The notes under the pieces: generated by a model
Databases searched by the model: none
What the model was told of the DNA's origin: nothing
The model's input: only the letters and a program-made list of their open reading frames with translations
Translations under genes and position numbers: made by a program
NCBI GenBank assembly: GCA_001695595.3
Contig: MBPM02000002.1
Span: 2,331,608 to 2,395,607 of the forward strand
DNA length: 64,000 nucleotides
Source of the DNA: Plasmopara viticola
Lineage: Eukaryota > Oomycota > Peronosporomycetes > Peronosporales > Peronosporaceae
Direction of reading: 5' to 3'
In this document: positions 47,220 to 58,820 of the stretch, in pieces
Layout of the letters: each line of letters begins with the position of its first letter
How positions within the stretch are numbered: position 1 is the first letter of the stretch

Positions 47220-47800
47220 TGTCTAACCGATAAATGATTTGATGAAGAAAGATAAAGAACCACCAAGGTTGAAGCGGGCAGAGATCGACAAGGATATAAT
47301 TATTGCTGAAACAGCTCCTGCTTATGGTGCTACTGCTAGTGGCACAACCATTGCCTCAACTACGTGCCAGCAAACAGCGAATAGCGACGACGCTTATGAC
47401 TGGTAGAAGACGATGAGCGCAGATATCAATCCTTTGAAAAGAATGGCTCATAGAGGGTTGTGCCGAAGGAGAAGAAGAGCCGGCAAATTGAAAGCTAATT
47501 AATTTCGGCAAAAAAAGAATCGAAGGGAGCCGGAACAAATGGTGCGCTATAAGACCGATTTGTGCCAATGGCCCCAAGCTTAAATTTGACGATGTTTTTA
47601 CCTACTTGGCCGTTGACGAAAGGCCAGCAGCTCGGCAGCTGATCTTCAACATTTTGAAGTGTGATCACACGGAATAGGTGTACATGGAAATGCCTTATTA
47701 TATTATTAATGCCGAAAGCATGATGCACAAGCTTAATGAAGCAATTTAAGTGCGCAAAAAATCTGCGCGAGCATAAATGAAGATATTATATCCTGTGTAT
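47220..47800 (+). pseudogene. Decayed coding block, possibly retroelement
   Basis: The plus strand reads MKKDKEPPRLKRAEIDKDII near 47240. Near 47575-47750 it reads KLKFDDVFTYLAVDERPAAR and QLIFNILKCDHTE, then a stop, then VYMEMPYYIINAESMMHKLN and another stop. Several in-frame stops separate otherwise coding-like runs. I do not recognise the family. A copia-like RNase H fragment follows 600 bp downstream on the same strand, so a copia origin is possible. Confidence 0.3.
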
Positions 47801-48329
47801 TTTGAATGATTTATTTAATATAGTAGAATAAATAAGATACCTACGTCAAGGACGAAAATGATAACTATGTTTACGATTTCTCTCCGTTGACGACATCTCT
47901 ATCGCCGCAAAGGCGAGAAAAAAATATAAAATGTATAGTTGGCACTCAAAAATCGCACATGATGAAGGCATTGGGCAAGGCCTAAGTTATTCTTGAGTAA
48001 AACTTGACCATGACCGTTTTACTATCACATTCACGACAGACGCGATACATAGACAGCGTGGTAAATATTTTTTTAGCGAGACACCAAGGCAGCAGTTTAT
48101 CCATGTAGATTGAATTTGAAGCTGTCCAAAGTATAATCACCGAGGAAGAACGGTAAAAGAGAATAAAGAAGGCAAAGTCATGCATATACATGGATATTTA
48201 GCTGCTTATATCACGACTCAGATGCGTCCTGCTATCACGTTCGTGGTTGTACAGCTATCGTCTTCCTTGGCAAAATTTTGTGCGCCATGCTGCTTCATTC
48301 AAACAAAGAATAGATAATATGTTGTAGAA

Positions 48330-48560
48330 TATGCAGCATTGGAATTTTTTTGCACGTTGCATTCTTCGTTACCTAAAGGTGACAAGTGACTTCGAGGTTA
48401 AAGCTACGATATACGCAGATATGGACTAAGGCAGCACTACGCTTAAGCTCGGAGACGATGGTGATGATCATTATCGCACACGTCGTATTGAAGACGGTTC
48501 ACTAGCTCCACTTATTGATGAGCTCTTAAATTGCAAAATCCGCACTATATCAATTCGGTG
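48330..48560 (+). mobile_element. copia-like RNase H remnant
   Basis: The plus strand reads QHWNFFARCILRYLKVTSDF and then TIYADMD followed by a stop. This resembles the copia RNase H start 'HW..vkrILRYLkgTsd.gl...gYaDaDwa'. Downstream LIDELLNCKIRTISI may be the end of the same polyprotein. Short and degraded. Confidence 0.5.
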
Positions 48561-48939
48561 TTAGCCGGCGCTGACACTCAAAGATGATATAAAAGAAAAT
48601 AATTAAAGTGTACAATTCTCTATGGGGTACCTGTGCTCTGCCTTTTCAATGATGCTTCATGCCAAGTAAATATAAATCGTCTACCGCGTTATTGTGACGA
48701 AGCAGATCATTCAAACATACGCAAAAGTGGATTGCTTGCTTTGCCACTATTCGTCTTTGAAAAAGAAAAGCTTTACCACTTCATCCTTACCGATAGCGCT
48801 CTCGCCGTGCATACTCTAATTATTTGTCTCATGTAATAAATTTTTAAGTCGACATGACTGACGCTATTTGTCCACAGCGTGCACAAGTGCTCAAAAGGAA
48901 TTATCCAACAAATAACATCGCTTAGGACGCTAAAACTGT

Positions 48940-50360
48940 ACTCTCAAGTTTTAAGTGCCATGCTAACCATCTCTTGGTAGTGAATGTAGCCAATTTTTTC
49001 GACAATACCTTTTTCTGCGCTAACAGCCTTTACCGACTGGTAAGTGATCGGAAGAGCTTCTATCGTAGGTAGTTGCCTTTGACAAAAAAGAGCCGTAATT
49101 GCACTGGAATCTCGCACAACTCCCTTCATGATGAGGAGTGGGCCAATATATCTTGGCGCGAGTTTTTTTGACTGGGCAAGACCTTTCGGTCGGATATCCA
49201 AATTATTTTCATCCAAACGCACCATATCGCTAACTGAAAAACCTTTGACAAATCTATTTTTGTCATAAAAAACTTCATGTGCTTTTGTGCTTCGCTTGTT
49301 CGGTATTGTGCGACCTTGATTAACGCTTTCAGAGGTAGAAGGAACTCTTTCGCTAGTTATTCCAATTATTAAAGTTTTGGATCTGATGTCAAATCATCCG
49401 GCATACAGGAAAATTATTCTAGATTCGCTAAAAACAGTGACATTTCAATTGTAGACTGTACACGTCGATTATAGGCTTCCCCAGCCGAAAGCTAGGAGTT
49501 AATTCTAATATTCTGCGCTGGATTGACGACACCTCAGATGTAATCTCTGGTTTTGCTCTTTCCGTTTGTCCATCTGTTTGTGCTCTTAAAGCCGAAGTCA
49601 AGTTGTGTTACGTTTCCACAGCAGACACGATTGCCATAACTTCGACGTGAAATCGGCGTCTCGGTCAGACACAATGGTCTTTGGTGTATCACGATCCTTC
49701 ACATATTTCTTATTGACGACATTTGCGATTTCTGTAGTAGCGTTCGTTGTCTTGCGCTGACACATTTCGCATGTGTTGACATAGCACTGGACAAACTTCG
49801 TCATTTTGATCAGTAGTACTTCTGACGCACGGCCCGATACGCCTTGTAAACAACCGAGTGGCCTGCCAATACATAATTATGGTTCTCACAGTTGGCGCGA
49901 TTTTTCTGATCTTCGTCAACTGCAATATATAGTCGCGGCGTCTCATCTTCGCCAGTTTATTAGTACAAAATACCATCCTGTATGAGTACTTTGGCGCATC
50001 GTCTCCTTTTTTCAGCTTCTTGATGATGTACTGTAGATATTTATTTAACGCATACATCGTCTTTGCAGATTGAGCAGCTGCGGCACTGTTAGTTCCGATG
50101 GTCGCCACGATCTCGTGGTTCTTAGAAGCTTTCAGAAGCTCTTGCAAGCTATCTCGGGCAGCTTTACTTTCGAATATCGGATTGGCTGACAGTGCATCAG
50201 CCACGGTGTTAGCTTCAATAGCAATCCACTCGAAAAAAAAGCTGAAGTCAGCAACCTCATTGAACGATCGAGCTCCGCTGCGATTTGTAGTCTTCTGTGT
50301 CAGGATCATCTCAATACTTTTTCGATCCGTTCCGACAATTAATGGTCGATACACACGCTA
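48940..50360 (-). mobile_element. Ty3/gypsy pol remnant, copy B
   Basis: The minus strand encodes an RNase H end (IVGTDRKSIEMILTQKTTNR, FFFEWIAIEANTVADALSA; 50340-50180), a spacer matching copy A, an integrase zinc-binding remnant (CYVNTCEMCQRKT, ~49780), an integrase core fragment (RDTPKTIVSDRDADFTSKLW, ~49690-49620), and an integrase C-terminus (VRLDENNLDIRPKGLAQSKK, 49220-49150). The 50354-49710 stretch is open for 214 codons, so this copy is younger or less damaged than copy A. Confidence 0.8.
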
Positions 50361-50559
50361 TTTTTTTAGTGCATGCATAATCGCAATCGCGAAAATTTAC
50401 TCTTCTGATCAAAAGAACTTGACCAGTAATAAGTATTTCAGCGTGTAAAGAGTTACGAGATAAACTAAGAGTGAGGGTTCACTGATACCCAAAAATATAT
50501 TTATTGTGGTAGCCACTCGTAAAGCAGCTATGAGCTAAAAGTATCAAAGGGACCCAGTG

Positions 50560-50830
50560 TTTCGCACTTCACTGTTGAAGCAGTATCGCAAGGATCCCAA
50601 GCATTGGCAAAGTATGACTTAAGTCATGTCGGCCGATGGTTTCGAGAAAACTCGCCGAAGTCGTAATTTGACATCGTAAGTACAAGGGAACTTACTGTAG
50701 AAAGATTAGTGGCTTGGTGAAACCAAGAAGGAAGCCACGTGGAGAATGTAAACAAGATTTTCGGACTCCTCGACCTTTACTGGAAATCCAAGAAAATGAG
50801 CCCTATCTTTTATAGAAGTCATTTTCTATA
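50560..50830 (+). mobile_element. gypsy integrase-end/chromodomain fragment C, inverted
   Basis: The plus strand reads LKQYRKDPKHW and then GETKKEATW...LLDLYWKSKKMSPIF. This matches the chromodomain end of copy A (39290-39400) as a reverse complement. It lies about 200 bp from copy B but on the opposite strand. Confidence 0.65.
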
Positions 50831-51560
50831 AGAGATCGAAAAGTAAATCCCTTACAGATACGATACAGCCAAATTCAATACTACTGAAGCCTGATATTAT
50901 CAAATTACCCTACCTTTGCTTTAATCTCTCAATCGTGAAAACAGTAGTTCGGTTCTTGCTTTGACTACGAATATTTCCCTTGGTAGCATACAACGCAAAC
51001 TGCCGAGTCTGCTTCATTAAATAGCATGGAAAACAATTGACCTAGGTCTGCTTGTTGTTTCTCTTATGTGCCAATTGGTCGTACACTTTTTTCGTTTTCA
51101 GTTATAGTTGTGCGAGCTGAAGAACTGTACAGATTGACTGCTTGGCTAAAGAGGACGCATTCTCTCGTTGTAAAATATCATGTAACCTTATTTTTATTGC
51201 TTTTTAAAACTTTGGGGACTGCATTAATGTTTGATATCAATGTGGCAAGAAATCGACAATACGCGAAAGCTCAACTTATTAAGAAAAGACCCCCTTAATA
51301 TCACCACAGTTGTCTGAAGAAATACAAATCATAATTTGTAACGCTGGTCTTCACTGGATGCACGCACCTACCCTCAGTTATCTCCAACTTCATTATGACG
51401 AAAAGAGACTCAACGTATTCAATGCATTTTCTTTCGTAGCCTCTTCGTGTAGCACTCGCTTGAGACCTTTCACGACTCGTTTGTCATTGTTTCGCCTGTC
51501 AAAATCATGCTCAACGTGCGATCTACCATCCCACCATGCTAAGTTGGTACTTAACTGTAT
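50831..51560. other. Spacer, nothing recognised
   Basis: Open frames at 51068-51298 and 51310-51567 (+) lack recognisable motifs. Confidence 0.35.
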
Positions 51561-52190
51561 ATGTTAAATAAGTCTCACCGACAAAAATGGCCATAATTTT
51601 GAGACGTCGGTATTTTCAAGATTGGGTCCAAACATTCCCCGAACGCACAAAGAACCTGCAAACGTTAACACATGATTGCCTTGACTTGTTGTTCGTCGTA
51701 AACTGGGTGTAACAATACTTTGCGCAGGAGTGTCAACACCGGTCCTTTCGCGCAGACTGATATAACGTCGAATCATTTCGTCGGTTTTGGTACTTTGTAA
51801 AGTATTTTCACATTTAAAAATGGCGATGGCGACAAAATTTGGAGTGCGGAATTTGAAAACTTGTCACCCTCCTCAATTCGATTCTTCACTTGGATCCATC
51901 CACCGATGGAATTGCTTGGTACTGGATAGCGAGCTGAGGAGGGTAGCAGAAAGCGGGATAGTGCTGTTTCAACCGCCTGACAAACTCTGCGGTAGGCAGG
52001 TACAGGCGCTCGCATCCTTGTCATTCGAATCAGAGCAGACAAAAAAAATCTTCACCAGCTAAACCGAACGGACGCTTGGTTGCATCGAGCTCTAAATAGC
52101 GTTCGAACATCATGCCGTCCTGCAAATGCGACTCTTCACGTAGCTTGTCAAAGTTGCTGCCTTTGAAGTACTGCAGCGATGCTCAGCACT
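51560..52190 (-). pseudogene. Decayed gene of unknown family
   Basis: From about 52173 down to 51890 one minus-strand frame has strong coding character broken by stops. It reads YFKGSNFDKLREESHLQDGM, then ERYLELDATKRPFGLAGEDF, two stops, then CERLYLPTAEFVRRLKQHYP and AFCYPPQLAIQYQAIPSVDG, and a stop. An acceptor-like CATCGCTGCAG lies directly before TACTTCAAAG. Beyond a frame change, further open stretches run to about 51564. The family is not recognised. It may be a host gene fragment or a transposon gag/transposase. Confidence 0.5.
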
Positions 52191-52266
52191 CCCCTATTGC
52201 TACGTTTATTCTTTTAACCAGTACAAATTCCACTATTTCTAAAAATTCTTAAGTTAATTCATATAT

Positions 52267-52473
52267 TTGCAAAGTAGACTCTTTTTTGTATACGTACATG
52301 ACCAGCCACTGCGTACTAAAATTCGGTTGGTACGTATAGACGACGAAATTCCCGCTGATGGTCGCGTCAAACAACTCGACATTAACTTTGTTTCTCTTGT
52401 AGACATATTAAATAAAGTTTCGAGATCTGGTATGCGAGGAGTGGAATTCGTCGCAGCTCTAAAAATTTGCTAA
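52267..52473 (+). other. Orphan coding-like stretch
   Basis: The plus strand reads LFFVYVHDQPLRTKIRLVRI and onward to a stop at 52473 (about 68 codons) with a good amino-acid mix (DINFVSLVDILNKV). No start context, splice model or family was found. It runs opposite to the neighbouring pseudogene. Confidence 0.2.
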
Positions 52474-52689
52474 TTGGATCTCGGCATAACCTTTTGCAAG
52501 ACTCATGTTCACTGATAAGGCATTTACCTAAGCGTTAGTTGCAGCAAGTGTGACCAGTCGATTGTTATATTGGCAGGCCGTGTAAATTCTAGAGTAATTT
52601 CCACTGGTATGTTTTCCTGCAAGATCGATACAAATGATTGGGTGCAACTTAGTTTTAAAAATCAACAAATGAACGTCTCGAGATGTAAG

Positions 52690-53001
52690 TTACTGGAACC
52701 CACGCGCTAGGACTAAGCTGTCTTTATCGCAGGATGCTGGTTGCAATCCGAGTCATATTGGGACCGGGCTCCGAATCCCTCATTACACTGGGGGGGGATT
52801 TCGATGAGTAAGGCGTCCCCCACCCAATCCTTTTATTACCCAATTGGGCGCGAGTTGGTAGGGCAGTCACACACTCGAGTGTGATGGCTCGTTCACTTTA
52901 GTGACCTATCTTCGGCTGCCTTAATTCGGATGCTATGGGTATCGGACCAGGTACCTCCCGGTCCTGGGTCGAACGGCTAATCGCTCGAGCCACAGGATCG
53001 G
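52690..53001 (-). mobile_element. tRNA-derived SINE-like repeat, copy 2
   Basis: On the minus strand from 53001, TGGCTCGAGCG (A-box-like) starts at nucleotide 10 and GGTCCGATACC (B-box-like, 9 of 11 to GGTTCGANTCC) starts at nucleotide 54. The 44-nt separation is the normal A-to-B distance of a tRNA. The whole ~312 bp aligns with 1598-1910 in the same orientation, with small indels. No A-tail is obvious. Confidence 0.7.
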
Positions 53002-56000
53002 ATATGAACTTATTGAGAAAGCAAGCATTAGCGATGAAACATGCACAGCTTAGCTGCTTGTTGCGCTTTTCAATGGCGACCTTTCCGTATTATGTCTTTA
53101 CTGCACGCTCACCTTGGTATTGCGTGTGGGTGACAGATACGTGGCGCATATCACCCAGCACGACAGTACAATTGCTTAAAAGGCTTTTTAAGTTGTGTAG
53201 AGGGTGGGGTTGGTTTAATAAAAACCTTTATTTTTTCTTGCGTCGATAAACACACCTTATTTCTTAGCACCAATGACGTATCTATAGACAAAAGTCGCCT
53301 ATCTGAAATGCTGCTTCGCATAGTTTAAATGTGTCATCATATAAAGTGTAGTGTCATTAAGGAATGCATTCAGCCATCATATTTGAAAGAATGCAGTACA
53401 GACAGTCTCCAAGTAATGCATTTTCGTCGCCATTTCATAGGCAGAAAAAGCTGGACAAGATCTAAACACAAGAAACGAGAGACTGTAATGATGTACATGC
53501 GTACTTTGATTGCCCTTAAAACGCGCCAAGACAGCTGCAAGAAAAAAAAGATGGTACTATACGTTGATATTGTTATAAAAGTGCATACCTTAATAATTTT
53601 CGCAAAGTTACAGTATAATTCTTGAGAAATTATTATGAGCGAAGACATTGCCTTGATGATGAGCAGTAAAACAATTTAAGCACTTGAGTACGACGAAAAA
53701 GCTCAAATTTGACTTTTGCCGTCAATCAAAGTTGGATGTAAATCGTCCACTTTGCTCGTCAAAAATACTTTTGTCACTAAAAGGTTATACAACCAGCACC
53801 ATGTTTTAAACTATAATATCGCACAGCAACAAACAATAATTATGATTTCACATGTATCAAATACTTTTTTTAAGAAAAATATATTAACAATGTATATACC
53901 GTACCTCTACAATAAAAAAATGACTTCTCTCGGCTTAGTGTAAGTGCGCAAGATGCTTTAAGCATAGAAGCTGTAATGCTTTATAAGTTTATTGTAAATT
54001 CGACTTTCCGTCTCTTTAGATCGAAGGTACCCGAGAAATTGACGCCTTATAGTTATTAGTCATTAGCGCAACACCATGACTGTTCAAACGCATTTTAAAC
54101 ATAAAGGAAAAAAAGTGGAAACTTTTCATGCATTGGTAAAGTATGTGAGCATACACATCTTACATTTCTTAGATTTTTGAGCCGATAGAGAAGTTCAATA
54201 CAATACCTGTAGGGTGCAGTACATAAGGCCATAAGGGAAACAAATGCTCAGCAACGCCAAAGAAGAATCTTCAGTGATCAGCGTTGGAGGCAAAAAGCTG
54301 TTTTTTTTTACTTCCTCAATAAGCAGAAAGAGCTTTTAATGCTGAAAGGACTGTAGTCCACGAGCTGAGTTAAATTGACGACCTCGTGGACTGTCGTATA
54401 TAATGATAGACAACGTGGTGTTTAGAGCATTGAGCACTAACACAGTTTTTGCACTAGGCAGCTTATGCCATCGGGATCTATTTTGCACATATTCGAATTG
54501 ATTTAATATGGATCAGCGGGGGGTATAGGATGTTGGGTTTGATACTCAAATTGCTTTCAATACTTATTCAACATGTTAATTTGGGAATATCGATATCAAA
54601 CAATTATTTATTATGTAATTCTTAGCGTTTTTCTTTGATATGGCTAACAAATTGTAACGATAAGTTTACAAAAAGTTCTACTTTTAAATTAATTATGAAC
54701 TGCTAGTAGCGCCACTAGCGCCAAACCAAATAACTTCTACGCCCGTTTGATACAAGAGCTATTACTTGCGGAGCAAAATTTGTTAGTATCTTTAGTAAAG
54801 TGGAGCTTAAGCTGCCGATTCTGAAATTTTCTGCTTTTTGTTAATGCGTTTGTATGTTCTACTATATTCAAGCGAGCATTATATTACTGTAACTGACGCA
54901 CGAGCAAAAGAAACTTAAGCATTACACATATTTGATGTCACATTTGCATCACATGTACTCGAGGCAAGAAAAGGAATGTGATTTCTCAAAGACATAACAG
55001 CAATGTTTAATGGGACAAAACGCGATAACTTTGTCAATCTTCCGCCTTACAACTTGATTTTTATGAAAAGCAGCTAACTTCAACCGCTAAAAAGCGCCGA
55101 TGAATTAGTTTCTAGCCTCATCATTCGAGTTTCAATGAAGTGCCGGATTGGAGCTTGGACTTAAGGTCGACCTCGGCATACGAGCAGTTGCCCATCTCTC
55201 TGACTCTTGATGCTTTATAGAAGAAGTTTGCATGTGATTTATGAGATGAGCGGCTTGTAGTTCACCGATACTTTCCTTCAAAGAGGCTAAGAGCATGACT
55301 AATGATGTAAAGAGGTGATGGGTCAACCGTAAAATTCGTGTGAGGGTAAGAACCCCATAGGTCACAAGAAACCCATGTTCAGCACTGAAGGCGTTGATAT
55401 CTCTTTGAAAATGTCAATTTTAAACAACGAAGTACACCTTTCTAGAGCTTCAAATGCTTTATTAAGCAATGTTTTATCGTGTTCGTAATTTTCAAACCTA
55501 CTTTCAAGAAGTGTGGGATAAAAGCACCTAGTGGGACTTTAACAACTCTGGTAGACTCATTTAATTTTCTCTTTTGCCAATCTCACAACGATTGCATTCC
55601 TTGGCCTGATGCTTACATTTAATCGACAATTTGCGAAGTTCGTTTTTTTTACTGTAAGAAAAGTGGGCTATATGGCGAGTTTGAATGACTTTCCGCCTTA
55701 ATGATCCCACAAGCATGTGTGCTCTAACGAACTAGCGTACTTTGGTTGGCCTTTGTTCATTCGTGTACTATGGTACGAAGCCTTTCACTGCGTAAGCCAC
55801 ATTAGCTTAACCACTATTCCACCTTAGCCCCTTAATTGTGCAGTGTGTCTTCGAGCACACGGCTGACTCTTTTGATTTTCGACCTCTTTGTCGTTATAAA
55901 TAAATGGGAGCATTTGTGAGTGACTATATAAATTGAATATCAAGTTCTTCAAAGTTCAGCAACCCATCCGACACTATCGAATTCGTGACTTGCAAGAAAA

Positions 56001-58634
56001 ACTGTACATAAATACTCAAATTTTTGCTCGCTTCCGAGTATTACTAACTTTAACATTGACCGAATGCACCATTTTACACATGCAGTACGCGCACACTGTT
56101 GCCGCCATCTTTTCAAGACAGTCGAGGCGTTTTTACTTCCAACACTTTGTTCGTTGTGACAGGCTTTGAAAAGAATCCGTCGTTCGAGCCAAAAATATGA
56201 CAGGTCTCCTAGTCCTGATATACTTAATGTTTACATGTGGCCACCATTATGTTTTGCAAATTGTGGATGAGTGCTTCGCAATCTCAATAAATGCTGATCA
56301 GGGCATTATTGGTCGTTAAAAATACATCATTCTTCAGGCCCTTTGCGCTAAAAAGAACAACCCCAGCAGAGTTTTTTGGGTCCCACATTAGAAAAGTCTA
56401 CCACCTACCATCCAGAAGTGTTGCTGCTACAATTGGTCGATAATTGCGTTAAGTATCTTTGCTAGCGATGAGGAAGATCGCTTTGGTATCTTTGTCAGCG
56501 ATGAAAAATCGCACTACGAGCATATAAATTGATTTAGCTCTGTCTGCCTAAGAATTCCGTTTGTTAAAGGGGCTTCCAGCTCGAACGGCACGTGAAAGCT
56601 TGTAATTTGACCTTAACATTAAATCGCCGGCAAGCACATTGACTTTCTCTCTATATATATATATATATTGCAAAAATAAAATTACGTGAAAAAATATACA
56701 TCCGCTGGCAAAATACGATATATCTATCACAGCGCAAAAGGATGCGTTGTCTAAATCGACAACAAATAGTTTAAATTTACAACTTTTTAAATAAACAATG
56801 TATTCTTCACTATGAGTGATCTCTTTACAAAGATAGTTTTTTTTCTGACATTCCTAAGCAATTCAAATTGTAGCGAGAATTCTTCCATATGACTGTTCTC
56901 ATCAAAATGCAGTAACACGTAGCAAAAGGCAAAGTCCTAAATGTGGCAAACGACAGTAAATTGCTTAAGCTTGTTCAAAATTGATCTAGGGCCCGCTGAA
57001 GGCTATCTTTAATGTTTGTTAAATCAATAAGATGCTAGCTATCTCAGCAGCACACAATATGTATTTCAAAAGATCAACCAAGGCTTAGTGTGCTATGCAT
57101 AGACATCGAATACTTTAGTTTGCCTGTCGACTTGCGCAATCGCTTTCAGGATCGCAAAGTAGATTTTCTGACTTTATAAGAGCTTGCGCAGCGCCCATGG
57201 CTGCAAAGAAACACTTGTCAGTTTTAACGTCGGGTTTGTTTGCCTCATGACATCCGCATGTAAACACCACTAGGGTAATTGATAGCTATGTGGTATTACT
57301 AGCCATACAGCTAGACGTACTGACCGCTGCGAGTGGTATAACTGATACTTTCTGACAAGTGGGTAGTATAGAATTCATCAGCGCAGTATACGAAGAAAGC
57401 ATGGATTTGTTGTAAGAAGCAAATAGTCTTTATCCATAATGAGGGTTTGTGAAGATACTGTCACGCTAGCAAGCTTCCGCATCTTTTATTTGACTTTCAA
57501 ATCAAGATAGTATGTGGCGAGTGCGAGTATTTGACTCCTGTGTTGCGCATATACTAACTTTCTTAAAGAAGCAGGCCTCAGAAAGGACGCGTTCGTTGAT
57601 TGCCACAAAAGAAACGGTACGAGTGGAAATATGGTTCTTAAGTCTCCGGACATTGTGTCTGAACGTATTTTGCAGCAATTATATGAACTTCAAGAATATC
57701 TGAGACCAGATGCGACGTACGCTGCCAATGTGTTTTAATCCAGAATACATTAATTTAAAAGTACGATGTATGACCACCACAATACCGGCTTTGTACTGAG
57801 TTAGGACCTGTGTATTATTGTGGTATTCTAGGTTCAATCGCCAATCTAATTGGAGAGCTCGTGTTTTAACATAGAATGCAAACCTATTGCCACCCTCTCA
57901 AGAAGCTGCATTTTTTCTAGCTCTGCTGCTCGCTAGTGTATACGTATCAGGAGCGACAAATTGAAAACATTGATGAAACTTTACGTATGAATACTTGATT
58001 AGGCATCTGTCGTTCAAATTCGTGCCTACTTTATAAATTTGATATACGTTCGGCTGCTTCACAATACTCTCTCCCATGAACCCCGCGTCCGTCAAGTCGC
58101 CAGCGCTGAAAGCGTTAAATGTTGGCTTACAGAAAAAACTTAAATAGTAGATTTGCTCTTTTTTGGCCAGCATGTAACGGCTTTAGGTCACTGAATATCA
58201 TTACGCTGTCTTCTCGCTTGTCACAATATACAGATGAGTGCATGTAATCGTATTGCTAGGATCATGTAATACACGTGTCAAAAAGTATAACTTTTTCTGC
58301 TCTGCACCCTGTGACTACGGCAGCTCAGAATGCTAAAGTCAAGCCTACAGTGGCTGAAAACGTATTGTGGATAGTTAGGGCGATATCGTCTGATATGCAG
58401 CTTTTAGGACGCAATAAATGGCACTTTTATTGGGTGAATTCCCCTTATTGGCTGTGTACGAAGATCATACAAGATCAGTGTCGTATTGAGTCGCCACATG
58501 TCATTACTGTATTAAAGTGTCTAATGGCAACGAATAGCCTACGTCGGTCGGTTTTAAAAGACAACAAGTGTATTTGGTATATATTTTAACTGGTCTACAA
58601 GGGATCGTCGTTGTCACTGACTGCTCGAAGTAAC
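53002..58634. other. Long gene-poor AT-rich region
   Basis: No supported gene or RNA in 5.6 kb. Noted: a (TA)n run at 56656-56670. A minus-strand open frame at 55132-55365 has some coding character but no recognisable family. A 104-codon plus frame at 58275-58589 is also without motifs. Confidence 0.45.
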
Positions 58635-58820
58635 AAAATTTATAAATGCAGTATTCAGAAGCCTTCATTTTCTATCGCAAGATGAAGCAAATTAAAGCCT
58701 CCGGTATAGCAAAGGGATAAAACGACGCGTCGTCATGTGCTTGTTTGTTTTTTCATTTGTCATTACCTTCTGCAGCTTTTTGAGCACATTCTTGTACGTT
58801 CGACGTGTCTTCGGTGTGGA
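58635..58820 (-). pseudogene. Truncated duplicate of the 3' end of the 34-36 kb coiled-coil gene
   Basis: The segment aligns by eye with 33924-34116, which is the last ~57 codons plus about 22 bp after the stop of the uncharacterised coiled-coil gene, in the same orientation. Shared blocks include AAACGACGCGTCGTCATGT (58720-58738), TTCTGCAGCTTTTTGAGC and CGACGTGTCTTCG. Indels break the frame, and similarity ends abruptly near 58820, inside the parental last exon. The fragment cannot encode a protein. Confidence 0.8.

Noticed and set aside
56650..56672. (TA)n run
   Set aside because: An ordinary microsatellite in AT-rich DNA.
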